From an uncultured Collinsella sp. (GTDB taxonomy: Bacteria; Actinomycetota; Coriobacteriia; Coriobacteriales; Coriobacteriaceae): a stretch of 5,135 nucleotides of DNA. Under the pieces are notes generated by a model that saw only the letters and a list, made by a program, of their open reading frames with translations, searched no databases and had not been told where the DNA came from. Location of the stretch: positions 1 to 5,135 of the forward strand of contig URBA01000123.1 of the NCBI GenBank assembly GCA_900545905.1, in the 5' to 3' direction. A program made the position numbers and the translations under genes. Below are positions 1 to 4,882 of this stretch, piece after piece (within the stretch, counting starts at the first letter, position 1; each line of letters begins with the position of its first letter).

Positions 1-35
1 AGTCTCGTGGGCTCGGAGATGTGTATAAGAGACAG
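1..35 (+). other. Nextera transposase adapter left on contig end
   Basis: Bases 2-35 match the Illumina Nextera read-2 transposase adapter, and 17-35 are the 19-bp Tn5 mosaic end. This is library-preparation sequence, not genome, so the biological sequence begins at about position 36. Translation through it gives the familiar artefact peptide MGSEMCIRDR. Any gene call that starts here is spurious. Confidence 0.97.
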
Positions 36-68
36 AGTAATCACCTACAGCGCTAGCCATCAAACGGC

Positions 69-108
69 AAAGTCCCCGTCGAGCACACGCCCAGCGGGGA
101 CTTTTTCT
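69..108 (+). terminator. Rho-independent terminator of a gene lost off the left edge
   Basis: A perfect 10-bp stem, AAAGTCCCCG (69-78) with CGGGGACTTT (95-104), closes a 16-nt loop and runs into a T tract (102-106) followed by CT. The T tract lies on the plus-strand side, so it should end a plus-strand transcript whose gene is not in the window. On the minus strand only three T follow the stem, so termination in that direction would be weak. Confidence 0.75.
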
Positions 109-118
109 ATGCCGGCCG

Positions 119-163
119 CCCAAACCACCACAAAGGGGACAGGCACTTTTGTGGTGGTTTGGG
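119..163 (-). repeat. Long hairpin repeat, copy 1 (GGGGACAGGCAC loop)
   Basis: A perfect 16-bp inverted repeat (119-134 with 148-163, outer sequence CCCAAACCACCACAAA) encloses the 13-nt loop GGGGACAGGCACT. The same CCACAAAGG arms and GTGCCTGTCCCC core recur at 2432-2466 and 4041-4080; this copy is inverted relative to those two. No clean T tract follows on the plus strand, so it reads as an interspersed palindromic repeat rather than a dedicated terminator. The GGGGACAGGCACC core resembles REP-like palindromes that in other bacteria are linked to REP-associated tyrosine transposases; that link is inference, and no such transposase lies in the window. Confidence 0.8.
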
Positions 164-180
164 ACTTGCTTGCTCGTTTT

Positions 181-398
181 GTCTCAATCTGTAACACCTG
201 GAGCCCGTTGAGCCTTGTAGTTGTTGCAGATCGAGATATTGTGCCAGCCGCCCCCGCTTTGTCTCAATCTGTAACAGTTAGAGGTCAAATTCCCCGCTTG
301 GTGTTACAGATCGAGACATTAGATTGGCGGCCATTCGGTTCATCTCAATCTGTAACATCTAGAGGCGTTTTGGGCAGTTTGGTGTTACAGATTGAGAT
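181..398. repeat. Array of six 16-bp repeats in alternating orientation
   Basis: Six copies of the 16-mer TGTTACAGATTGAGAY occur at 181-196(-), 222-237(+), 261-276(-), 302-317(+), 342-357(-) and 383-398(+). Copy starts are 41, 39, 41, 40 and 41 bp apart. They pair into three hairpin units of exactly 57 bp (181-237, 261-317, 342-398), each with 16-bp arms and a 25-bp loop; units are separated by 23 and 24 bp. Loop and spacer sequences differ, while the arms vary only at three positions (A/G, T/C and the terminal C/T). Alternating short palindromic repeats recall the BIME mosaics of enterobacteria. The uniform unit size would also fit a multi-site protein-binding array. It lies just downstream of the surface-protein stop codon. 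CRISPR is unlikely because the repeats alternate in strand and are only 16 bp. Confidence 0.85.
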
Positions 399-434
399 TT
401 TGCTGAGGCCGAGAACGAGAGCCGTCACCCAGCT

Positions 435-1139
435 CTAACGTTTGCGGCGCTTTGTCGCGGCGAGGCCGGCGGCGGCGACGGTTGCGCCGGCGATGCCTAG
501 GGCGGCGACCGTCATCGCGGTGGTATCCCCCGTGGTAGCCAGGACAGCATCGCTCTTCTTGGCCTGCGTGGTTTTCTCAACCGTCTTGGTCGTGGCGGTT
601 GTCGTGGGCGACTTGGCCGCGGGTTTGGTCTCGGGCTTCACTTCGGGCTTGGTCTCGGGCTTAACCTCAGGCTGCGGTGTCGGCTTGGGATCCGGCGTAG
701 GCTGCGGATCGGGAGTCGGCGTGGCTTCAAGCGTAAAGGTCAGATCGGTGTTGAGCCACAGGGTGTAAATCCAGCCGCTGTCCTCATCGGATACGCTATC
801 CGCGACCTGGTAGCCGCACTCCTGGCCGTTGATCACCAGCTTGGTGTTGGGCGTAAAGTAGAAGCCGCGCGCCGACTTAAGGTAGATGCCGTAGCGATAG
901 GTCACGCCAGGCTTAAAGGCATCGATGTGGTTCGTGATGTTCTGATCCCAGAACTTCTGAGAGTTCACTTCGCTGCCATCGCTGCCCGTCCAGAACTCAC
1001 ACTGAGGAAGGGAGTTGGAGCCCGTCGGAACATTCGCCGTAAAGACCGGCTTATCGCCCGCCTTGAAGGTGGTCGTGGCACCGTTGATCTCGATAACGTC
1101 GATGGCCCGCCATTCGTCGATCGGCTGCTCGCACAGCAT
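435..1139 (-). CDS. C-terminal part of the interrupted surface protein, with LATTG sortase signal
   Basis: From the first ATG after the TGA this frame gives 234 residues, but the same open frame reaches back to 1190 and the ATG at 1139 has no ribosome-binding site, so it is probably not a true start. Residues 14-140 form a beta-type module with FW, YxYGIYLK and VINGQ landmarks matching the end of the upstream half. Residues 140-176 are a Pro/Lys/Glu wall-spanning linker (PTPDPQ and PEVKPETK repeats). The sorting signal follows: LATTG at 200-204, hydrophobic 206-229, tail KRRKR at 230-234. LAxTG is the motif recognised by class E sortases of high-GC Gram-positives. Alone, this part lacks a signal peptide and could not be exported. 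It ends in TAG at 437-435. Confidence 0.8.
   Translation of the reverse strand: MLCEQPIDEWRAIDVIEINGATTTFKAGDKPVFTANVPTGSNSLPQCEFWTGSDGSEVNSQKFWDQNITNHIDAFKPGVTYRYGIYLKSARGFYFTPNTKLVINGQECGYQVADSVSDEDSGWIYTLWLNTDLTFTLEATPTPDPQPTPDPKPTPQPEVKPETKPEVKPETKPAAKSPTTTATTKTVEKTTQAKKSDAVLATTGDTTAMTVAALGIAGATVAAAGLAATKRRKR
621..668 (-). repeat. Two tandem 24-bp repeats encoding PEVKPETK
   Basis: Copies at 621-644 and 645-668 differ at three bases and encode the Pro/Glu/Lys repeats of the wall-spanning linker. Such coding tandem repeats change copy number easily, altering how far the protein projects from the wall. Confidence 0.7.
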
Positions 1140-1190
1140 ATTGTCAGCGTTTGGCGCGAAGACGCCGTTGACGGTCTTGATGTGGTGCGC

Positions 1191-1193
1191 TCA
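1191..1193 (-). other. Premature in-frame TGA
   Basis: This TGA follows the GTC AAC GGT CAT codons and precedes GCG CAC CAC ATC in an otherwise unbroken frame. Single-base parents would include CGA (Arg), GGA (Gly), AGA (Arg), TGG (Trp) and TGC/TGT (Cys). I saw no convincing selenocysteine-insertion hairpin directly after it: only a 4-bp GGCG/CGCC stem beginning 24 nt downstream. Confidence 0.8.
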
Positions 1194-2405
1194 ATGACCG
1201 TTGACGTTCATATTGCAGTCATCGGCCACGGTATTGTCGCCCTTGAGCCTCAGCTCAACGGAGTACATGTAGAACTTTCCCTCTTCGAAGTGGTCAATCT
1301 TCTTCATGCCCGGCGTGTACTTCGCGGGGTCGGAATACCAGAAGGCAACGGGTACCGACTCCCCGGATTCCATATCGAGCTCCATCTCTTCCCAGCACTC
1401 ATAGGCGATCTCGTACTTGTCGGCGTCAGCAGCGGGGATCGTCGCGGTCGCGCGCGGCGCCTCGCCGGGCGCGTAGTCGGTCTTCACGTCGTTGACGTCC
1501 AGGTTATGGAGGGCTTCGTTTTCCGATGCAACGAGCGTAATTTCGCTCTTGATGACGTAGCGGAGGTAATAATCGTACCTGGTTTCGTTGAGGATAGTCG
1601 AGCTGCCTTCATAGTCAGTTCCGGTATACTCCAGTGCCGTGCCAATATAGAGAGCCTCATTGCGCGTGAGTCGATACGAGCCGCCTGCCGCGCCACCCGT
1701 AAAGGTCAGCGTCAGCCTCATGTAATCGCCAACAGGCTCAAAGCGGGCCGTCACATCGGACATAGATGTGTCCTGGACTTCAGCCAGGGTGCCCGAAGCA
1801 GCATCGGCCCGGTAGTACTTGGTTTCGACAAGTTCGCAGAGCGGCTCATCCGGCATGCCGCCCTCAACATCGGGAAAATCATAGGTATACGACTGGCCCT
1901 TTTCGAGTGTGACATTGCTCGGAAGCGCGCAGTCCGTGTAGCGGGAAACCACGGTCGTATTGACCCTAACGTCGCTGCCGCCAACAACATCAGTCACACC
2001 GCGGGGCATGATGGCGTCATTCGCCGGCGTGGCGGCGTTGTCGCTGGGAGTATTTTGTTCAGCGGGTGCCGCATCGTTGGATTCATCGGTGGCGCCAGTC
2101 GGGGCCGTCTGCTGAGGCTCAGCGGTGGCTTGCGCCGCCGGAGCAGCATCGGTTGCAGGCGCGGTCGTTGCGGCCGCATCCTCCGCAACCGTCGGCGTCA
2201 CCGGAGCCGCGGCAACCTCATCCGTCCCAGCGGCGGGATCGGCGCATTCCGTCGCCAGCGCCACGCTCGGCAGCAGCAACTGACCGACCATAAGCGCACA
2301 CGCGCCGGCGCAAGCGATTTTGGCACCCACACAACGCCAAGTACCGTGAACCAGCGAGCAGGTGCGCTCACGCTGAGTTTGCTTATCGAAGTGACTTCCG
2401 TTCAT
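1191..2405 (-). CDS. Secreted surface protein, N-terminal part (404 aa, ends at premature TGA)
   Basis: The start is the ATG at 2405-2403, chosen because AAGGAGG sits 5 bp upstream and a signal peptide follows; an in-frame ATG 28 codons earlier would translate through a hairpin repeat. Residues 1-29 are a long basic n-region, about 30-48 the hydrophobic core, with probable cleavage after ALA (49-51). Residues 55-132 form a low-complexity Ala/Thr/Pro linker. About 145-290 is a first globular region, and about 300-404 is a module with W, YxYxVxLxxKG and VNG landmarks that resembles the module in the downstream half. The frame ends at VNGH followed by TGA, apparently just before the module is complete. 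Without the C-terminal anchor the product would be released from the cell or degraded. I cannot name a ligand; adhesion or cell-surface display is a guess from architecture. It is divergent from the membrane LuxR regulator. Confidence 0.85.
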   Translation of the reverse strand: MNGSHFDKQTQRERTCSLVHGTWRCVGAKIACAGACALMVGQLLLPSVALATECADPAAGTDEVAAAPVTPTVAEDAAATTAPATDAAPAAQATAEPQQTAPTGATDESNDAAPAEQNTPSDNAATPANDAIMPRGVTDVVGGSDVRVNTTVVSRYTDCALPSNVTLEKGQSYTYDFPDVEGGMPDEPLCELVETKYYRADAASGTLAEVQDTSMSDVTARFEPVGDYMRLTLTFTGGAAGGSYRLTRNEALYIGTALEYTGTDYEGSSTILNETRYDYYLRYVIKSEITLVASENEALHNLDVNDVKTDYAPGEAPRATATIPAADADKYEIAYECWEEMELDMESGESVPVAFWYSDPAKYTPGMKKIDHFEEGKFYMYSVELRLKGDNTVADDCNMNVNGH

Positions 2406-2420
2406 AACGGCCTCCTTGGT
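2400..2420 (-). promoter_or_regulatory. Ribosome-binding site deciding the surface-protein start
   Basis: On the minus strand AAGGAGG (2417-2411) is followed by CCGTT and ATG (2405-2403). This near-consensus site is why the shorter start was chosen over the upstream in-frame ATG at 2489. Confidence 0.85.
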
Positions 2421-2431
2421 CGTAGGGACAT

Positions 2432-2466
2432 ACCGCCACAAAGGTGCCTGTCCCCTTTGTGGCGGT
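2432..2466 (+). repeat. Hairpin repeat, copy 2, in the leader of the surface-protein gene
   Basis: A perfect 13-bp stem (2432-2444 with 2454-2466; ACCGCCACAAAGG/CCTTTGTGGCGGT) closes the 9-nt loop TGCCTGTCC. It lies 27 bp upstream of the surface-protein start codon. The centre of each arm has CG where the other copies have CA/TG, a compensated base-pair change that preserves the stem. In the minus-strand mRNA it would fold just upstream of the ribosome-binding site, where it could affect stability or translation; that effect is inferred. Confidence 0.8.
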
Positions 2467-2501
2467 CCTGTACCACCAAGATGTGCCAAATGACTCCATA
2501 T

Positions 2502-2529
2502 GCCTAGGTTCGTAGATGCGAACCTAGGC
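2502..2529. promoter_or_regulatory. 28-bp perfect dyad, candidate operator between divergent genes
   Basis: GCCTAGGTTCG (2502-2512) and CGAACCTAGGC (2519-2529) are perfect 11-bp inverted repeats around the 6-bp centre TAGATG. No T tract follows on either strand, so it is not a terminator. Placed between a divergent regulator and a surface-protein gene, it is a good candidate binding site for a dimeric regulator, possibly the adjacent LuxR-type protein. A TATGAT box (2552-2557) begins 22 bp downstream on the plus strand but lacks an evident -35 box, as expected of an activator-dependent promoter. Which gene it controls is unknown. Confidence 0.6.
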
Positions 2530-2564
2530 CTCTACCTGCGGTTTAATTCAATATGATTTCGTTG

Positions 2565-2594
2565 TCGTCACACGCGTCCCAGGGACGCTACAAT
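2565..2594 (+). promoter_or_regulatory. Probable promoter of the LuxR-type gene with a dyad in its spacer
   Basis: TCGTCA (2565-2570, four of six consensus -35 bases) and TACAAT (2589-2594, five of six consensus -10 bases) are separated by 18 bp. The spacer holds a perfect palindrome, GCGTCCC-A-GGGACGC (2574-2588), directly abutting the -10 box. A dyad here is typical of a repressor site, or of MerR-type activation. The predicted transcript would start near 2601 and have a leader of about 30 nt. Confidence 0.5.
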
Positions 2595-2632
2595 CGAGGA
2601 CACGACTATTCCGTCCACCCAAAGGACTGTCC

Positions 2633-4036
2633 TTGAATCTGAGCAAGCCTAAAATCAACGCGCTTCTGGCACTCGCACTGTTTACCTTCGCCTTCCTTGC
2701 CGCCGAGTTTCGCTTCGACGTCAACGTCGGGCTGCTCGCCGGTGCCGAACGCGTTGTGATCGCACAGGGCTTTATTCTGGGCGCGAGTGTACTCGGCTTT
2801 ATCGGATATGCGCCGCTGCTCGGGCTCGCACAGCGCAAAGGCCACTCATTGGCAGCCGCCAACGCCGCTGTTCCCGTCGCCATCCTGGGATTGACCCAGA
2901 TCCAGTCCCCCACGGGCCCGCTTGCCCTCGAGATTCTGGGGTGCGTGGCGTTCTTTGGACTCGGCCTGCTGGGCGCCGCCACTCACCACGCCTTTTCGTT
3001 GGCATTTCAGGATGATCCCAAGCTCGCCACCGGTGCGGGAGCGGCCTATGCCGCGGGCATCCTGATACAGTTCGCCGTCAACCTGCTCAATTGCGGCGGT
3101 ATCGCAGAGCTCATCGTCCTTGGCACAGCGACGATCGCCATCTCCGCCCTCAGCGTCGTTCCCCAAAAGGCTGCCGAGAGCTCCAGCCCCGCCATCAATC
3201 CCTTTGTTGAGCCCTCTCATGCCCTCGCCAAACAGGCATGCTGGAGCATCGCGCTCGTCATGATTCTTGCCTGCTTGTTCTCGACCCTCGACAACGTGGT
3301 CACACTCTCCAACGCCCACGGCACCATTGCCGTGCAGACCTGGCCGCGCCTCTTTTTGGCGGCAAGCGGCCTTGCCGCCGGTCTTATCTTTGATCTTGCC
3401 GAGCGCCGATACATGGGGCTTGTCATGCTCGGCATTGCCGTGCTCTCGACCATTTCCATCCTGGCCGTCGAGGCCGGTGCCGATCCCAACCTGGGCCTTG
3501 TCGTCTTTTACCTGAGCTCGGGCTTTTTTGTCACGTTCTTTACCGCCACCTTTACACAGCTGGCACCGCACATGCATGCGCCCGCTCTCTGGGCCGGCAT
3601 GGGACGCGCCGCCAACAATGCATGCGCATTCACTACATCGGGCATCTCGCTTGCCCTTGTGACCTCGGGCAACGTTGCCCTCATCATGATCGGTGCGCTC
3701 GTTTTGCTCGTCGCCGCCTGCGCGGCATTCGTGGCAGCCGGCCTGTTCCGCCTACCCCAAACCGAGCAGGAGCGCGAGCGCGAGCAGCTGGCAGAAGAAG
3801 TGCTCGCCGCGGCATCCGTCGAGGAGCAGCGCCAGGCCTTCATCGCCAACCACGCCCTCACCCCGCGCGAAGTCGACGTGCTCATAGCCGTGACCCAGGA
3901 TGAACGCCCGCTCAAGCAGGTCGCCGAGGAGCTCGGTATCTCGATGCGCATGGTGCAGCGCCACCTGAGCTCTATCTACCAAAAGACCGACACGCAGACG
4001 CGCGCCGGTCTCGCCAAAGCCTTCCCCTCTGCCTAA
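2633..4036 (+). CDS. Membrane-bound LuxR-family transcriptional regulator (12-TM MFS-like domain plus HTH)
   Basis: This 467-residue protein joins a polytopic membrane domain to a C-terminal DNA-binding domain. About twelve hydrophobic segments can be counted between residues 9 and 372 (roughly 9-24, 41-66, 77-92, 98-122, 133-154, 158-177, 202-217, 237-254, 261-280, 287-308, 330-345, 348-372), with a polar loop at 178-200 between the two six-helix halves, as in MFS-like folds. A charged Glu/Arg helix (376-400) leads into a LuxR/GerE helix-turn-helix at 407-464, with LTPREVDVL and ISMRMVQRHLSSIYQKT landmarks. It presumably senses a ligand or membrane state and binds DNA from the membrane; the signal is unknown. 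Such fusions are abundant in Coriobacteriia. The TTG start is chosen because AAAGGA lies 6 bp upstream. It has no receiver domain, so it is not a classical response regulator. It is divergent from the surface-protein gene and may control it. Confidence 0.93.
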   Translation: MNLSKPKINALLALALFTFAFLAAEFRFDVNVGLLAGAERVVIAQGFILGASVLGFIGYAPLLGLAQRKGHSLAAANAAVPVAILGLTQIQSPTGPLALEILGCVAFFGLGLLGAATHHAFSLAFQDDPKLATGAGAAYAAGILIQFAVNLLNCGGIAELIVLGTATIAISALSVVPQKAAESSSPAINPFVEPSHALAKQACWSIALVMILACLFSTLDNVVTLSNAHGTIAVQTWPRLFLAASGLAAGLIFDLAERRYMGLVMLGIAVLSTISILAVEAGADPNLGLVVFYLSSGFFVTFFTATFTQLAPHMHAPALWAGMGRAANNACAFTTSGISLALVTSGNVALIMIGALVLLVAACAAFVAAGLFRLPQTEQEREREQLAEEVLAAASVEEQRQAFIANHALTPREVDVLIAVTQDERPLKQVAEELGISMRMVQRHLSSIYQKTDTQTRAGLAKAFPSA

Positions 4037-4080
4037 AACAAAAACCACCACAAAGGTGCTGTCCCCTTTGTGGTGGTTTT
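4034..4080. terminator. Bidirectional terminator built from hairpin repeat copy 3
   Basis: A perfect 16-bp stem (4041-4056 with 4065-4080; AAAACCACCACAAAGG arms) closes the 8-nt loop TGCTGTCC. It sits between the convergent regulator and kinase genes, starting 4 bp after the regulator stop and ending 6 bp from the kinase stop. On the minus strand the stem runs into TTTTTGTTTT, a strong terminator signature for the kinase transcript; on the plus strand the only T run is inside the stem. The loop lacks one C compared with copy 2. Confidence 0.8.
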
Positions 4081-4086
4081 GATCGG

Positions 4087-4710
4087 CTAGCCTTCGAGCT
4101 GCGCCACTTTGTAGCGGTAGGCAGCGGCGATGACGTCCTTGCAGCCCTCGCGGCCCAGCTTGGCGCGGTTGACGACGATGTCTTTACCGCTCGTCATCTT
4201 CCACTTGCCGGTGCTGTAGCGCTTATAGAACGCCTCGCGCGCCTTCTGCTGCTGCTTGACCAGCTTAGCGCCCTTCTTTTTGTTGAGGCCACGCTTCTTA
4301 CGCACGATCTCGACGCGGTCCTCAAAGGGTGCGGTCACCAACACGGCAATGTGGTTGGGGTTGTTACGCAGCAGGTAATCGGACAGGCGGCCTTCGATAA
4401 TGCAGCTCTCGGTCTCGCCCAGGTCCAAAATCACCTGGCTCATCTTCTGGAACAACTTGTCCGAGTACGAACGCGCGTCGTAGCGGTCGGGCAGGAACGC
4501 CATGTTCTCCACGGCCAGACGCTCGTCGTAGGCGGCCATCTTGTCGAGCGACTCGCCCGCGCGCAGCGACGCACGTACCAGCAGCTCGTTATCGTACAGC
4601 GGAATCCCCAACTCGTCGGCAAGCATGCGACCAATCTCGTGGCCCTCGGCGCCAAAGTCGCGCGCGATGGTAATGACCACAGGATTCTTCTTATTCTCCA
4701 GATCGCTCAT
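4087..4710 (-). CDS. Cytidylate kinase-like family protein
   Basis: The 207-residue product has the layout and usual length of the cytidylate kinase-like family (Pfam Cytidylate_kin2 type): an N-terminal beta strand and loop, ITIARDFGAEGHEIGRML (about 13-30), then IPLYD (36-40), a central CIIEGRLSDYLL segment (103-114), IAVLVTAPFEDRVEIV (121-136), a basic lid-like stretch (137-170) and a C-terminal IVVNRAKLG (178-186). It presumably binds a nucleotide and transfers phosphate, but its substrate is unknown. The loop lacks the GKS/GKT of a classical Walker A, as is common in this family, and here AEGHEIG replaces the more usual GSGGxxI, so activity should not be assumed. The start is supported by AAAGGA 6 bp upstream of the ATG at 4710-4708. 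No convincing promoter was found; a GTGACA hexamer (4766-4761) lacks a good -10 partner. Confidence 0.85.
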   Translation of the reverse strand: MSDLENKKNPVVITIARDFGAEGHEIGRMLADELGIPLYDNELLVRASLRAGESLDKMAAYDERLAVENMAFLPDRYDARSYSDKLFQKMSQVILDLGETESCIIEGRLSDYLLRNNPNHIAVLVTAPFEDRVEIVRKKRGLNKKKGAKLVKQQQKAREAFYKRYSTGKWKMTSGKDIVVNRAKLGREGCKDVIAAAYRYKVAQLEG

Positions 4711-4774
4711 CGCGATTCCTTTCTAACAAATGAGAAATAGGCGATTCCTGATTCCCATTTTGTCACTTACGACC

Positions 4775-4882
4775 GTCCCGGTTTCCCAAGTGCGGCAGAT
4801 TGCCCCGAAAGAGGAGCGCCGCGTACTAAATGTACGCAAGCGACGATTGAGGGGCAAGGTGCCGTGCTTGGGGAAGCAGGAC
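4775..4882. repeat. 108-nt nested imperfect palindrome between permease and kinase genes
   Basis: Outer arms 4775-4797 and 4860-4882 pair over 23 bp with two mismatches and three G-U-type pairs. After a 2x2 internal loop, TTGCCCC (4800-4806) pairs perfectly with GGGGCAA (4851-4857). Inside a 44-nt interior, GCGTAC (4821-4826) and GTACGC (4832-4837) form a small hairpin around TAAAT. The right arm ends on the first base of the permease stop triplet (4882). No T tract follows on either strand, so a simple intrinsic terminator is unlikely. It could be an interspersed palindromic element, an mRNA-stabilising structure at the permease 3' end, or a small structured RNA. Apart from this element, 4711-4881 shows no gene. 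Confidence 0.7.

Larger units (their letters stand above)
435..2405 (-). pseudogene. Sortase-anchored surface protein interrupted by an in-frame TGA (whole locus)
   Basis: The two minus-strand reading frames at 2405-1191 and 1139-435 lie in the same frame, and the 17 codons between them (1190-1140) contain no other stop. Removing the TGA at 1191-1193 gives one 656-residue protein: signal peptide, Ala/Thr/Pro-rich linker, at least two related beta-type modules, Pro-rich wall-spanning stretch, LATTG signal, membrane helix and basic tail. The N-terminal part has the export signal but no anchor, and the C-terminal part has the anchor but no export signal, so neither half makes a working wall protein alone. 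The simplest reading is a nonsense mutation or base-call error; suppressed termination is possible but unsupported. Confidence 0.8.

Noticed and set aside
181..398. CRISPR array
   Set aside because: Repeats are 16 bp, alternate in strand and are only six in number; there are no cas genes in the window.
7..438. Plus-strand open frame of 143 aa starting MGSEMCIRDR
   Set aside because: Its start lies in the Nextera adapter and the rest translates the terminator and the repeat array; it is an artefact.
1150..1193. Selenocysteine insertion at the internal TGA
   Set aside because: Only a weak 4-bp stem follows, the position is not in a redox-type motif, and a secreted wall protein is an unlikely selenoprotein.
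927..2507. Longest plus-strand open frame (526 aa) opposite the surface protein
   Set aside because: It is an antisense shadow rich in Arg, Val and Gly without domain landmarks, whereas the minus strand has a ribosome-binding site, signal peptide, modules and sorting signal.
2846..3577. Minus-strand open frame of 243 aa opposite the LuxR-type gene
   Set aside because: Antisense shadow of a well-supported membrane regulator, with no ribosome-binding site or recognisable domain.
4351..4740. Plus-strand open frame of 129 aa opposite the kinase-like gene
   Set aside because: Antisense shadow; the minus-strand frame matches a known family and has a proper ribosome-binding site.
4712..4749. Nine-base direct repeat GCGATTCCT at 4712-4720 and 4741-4749 in the kinase leader
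   Set aside because: It covers the ribosome-binding site and one upstream copy; two short copies are compatible with chance or a small duplication.
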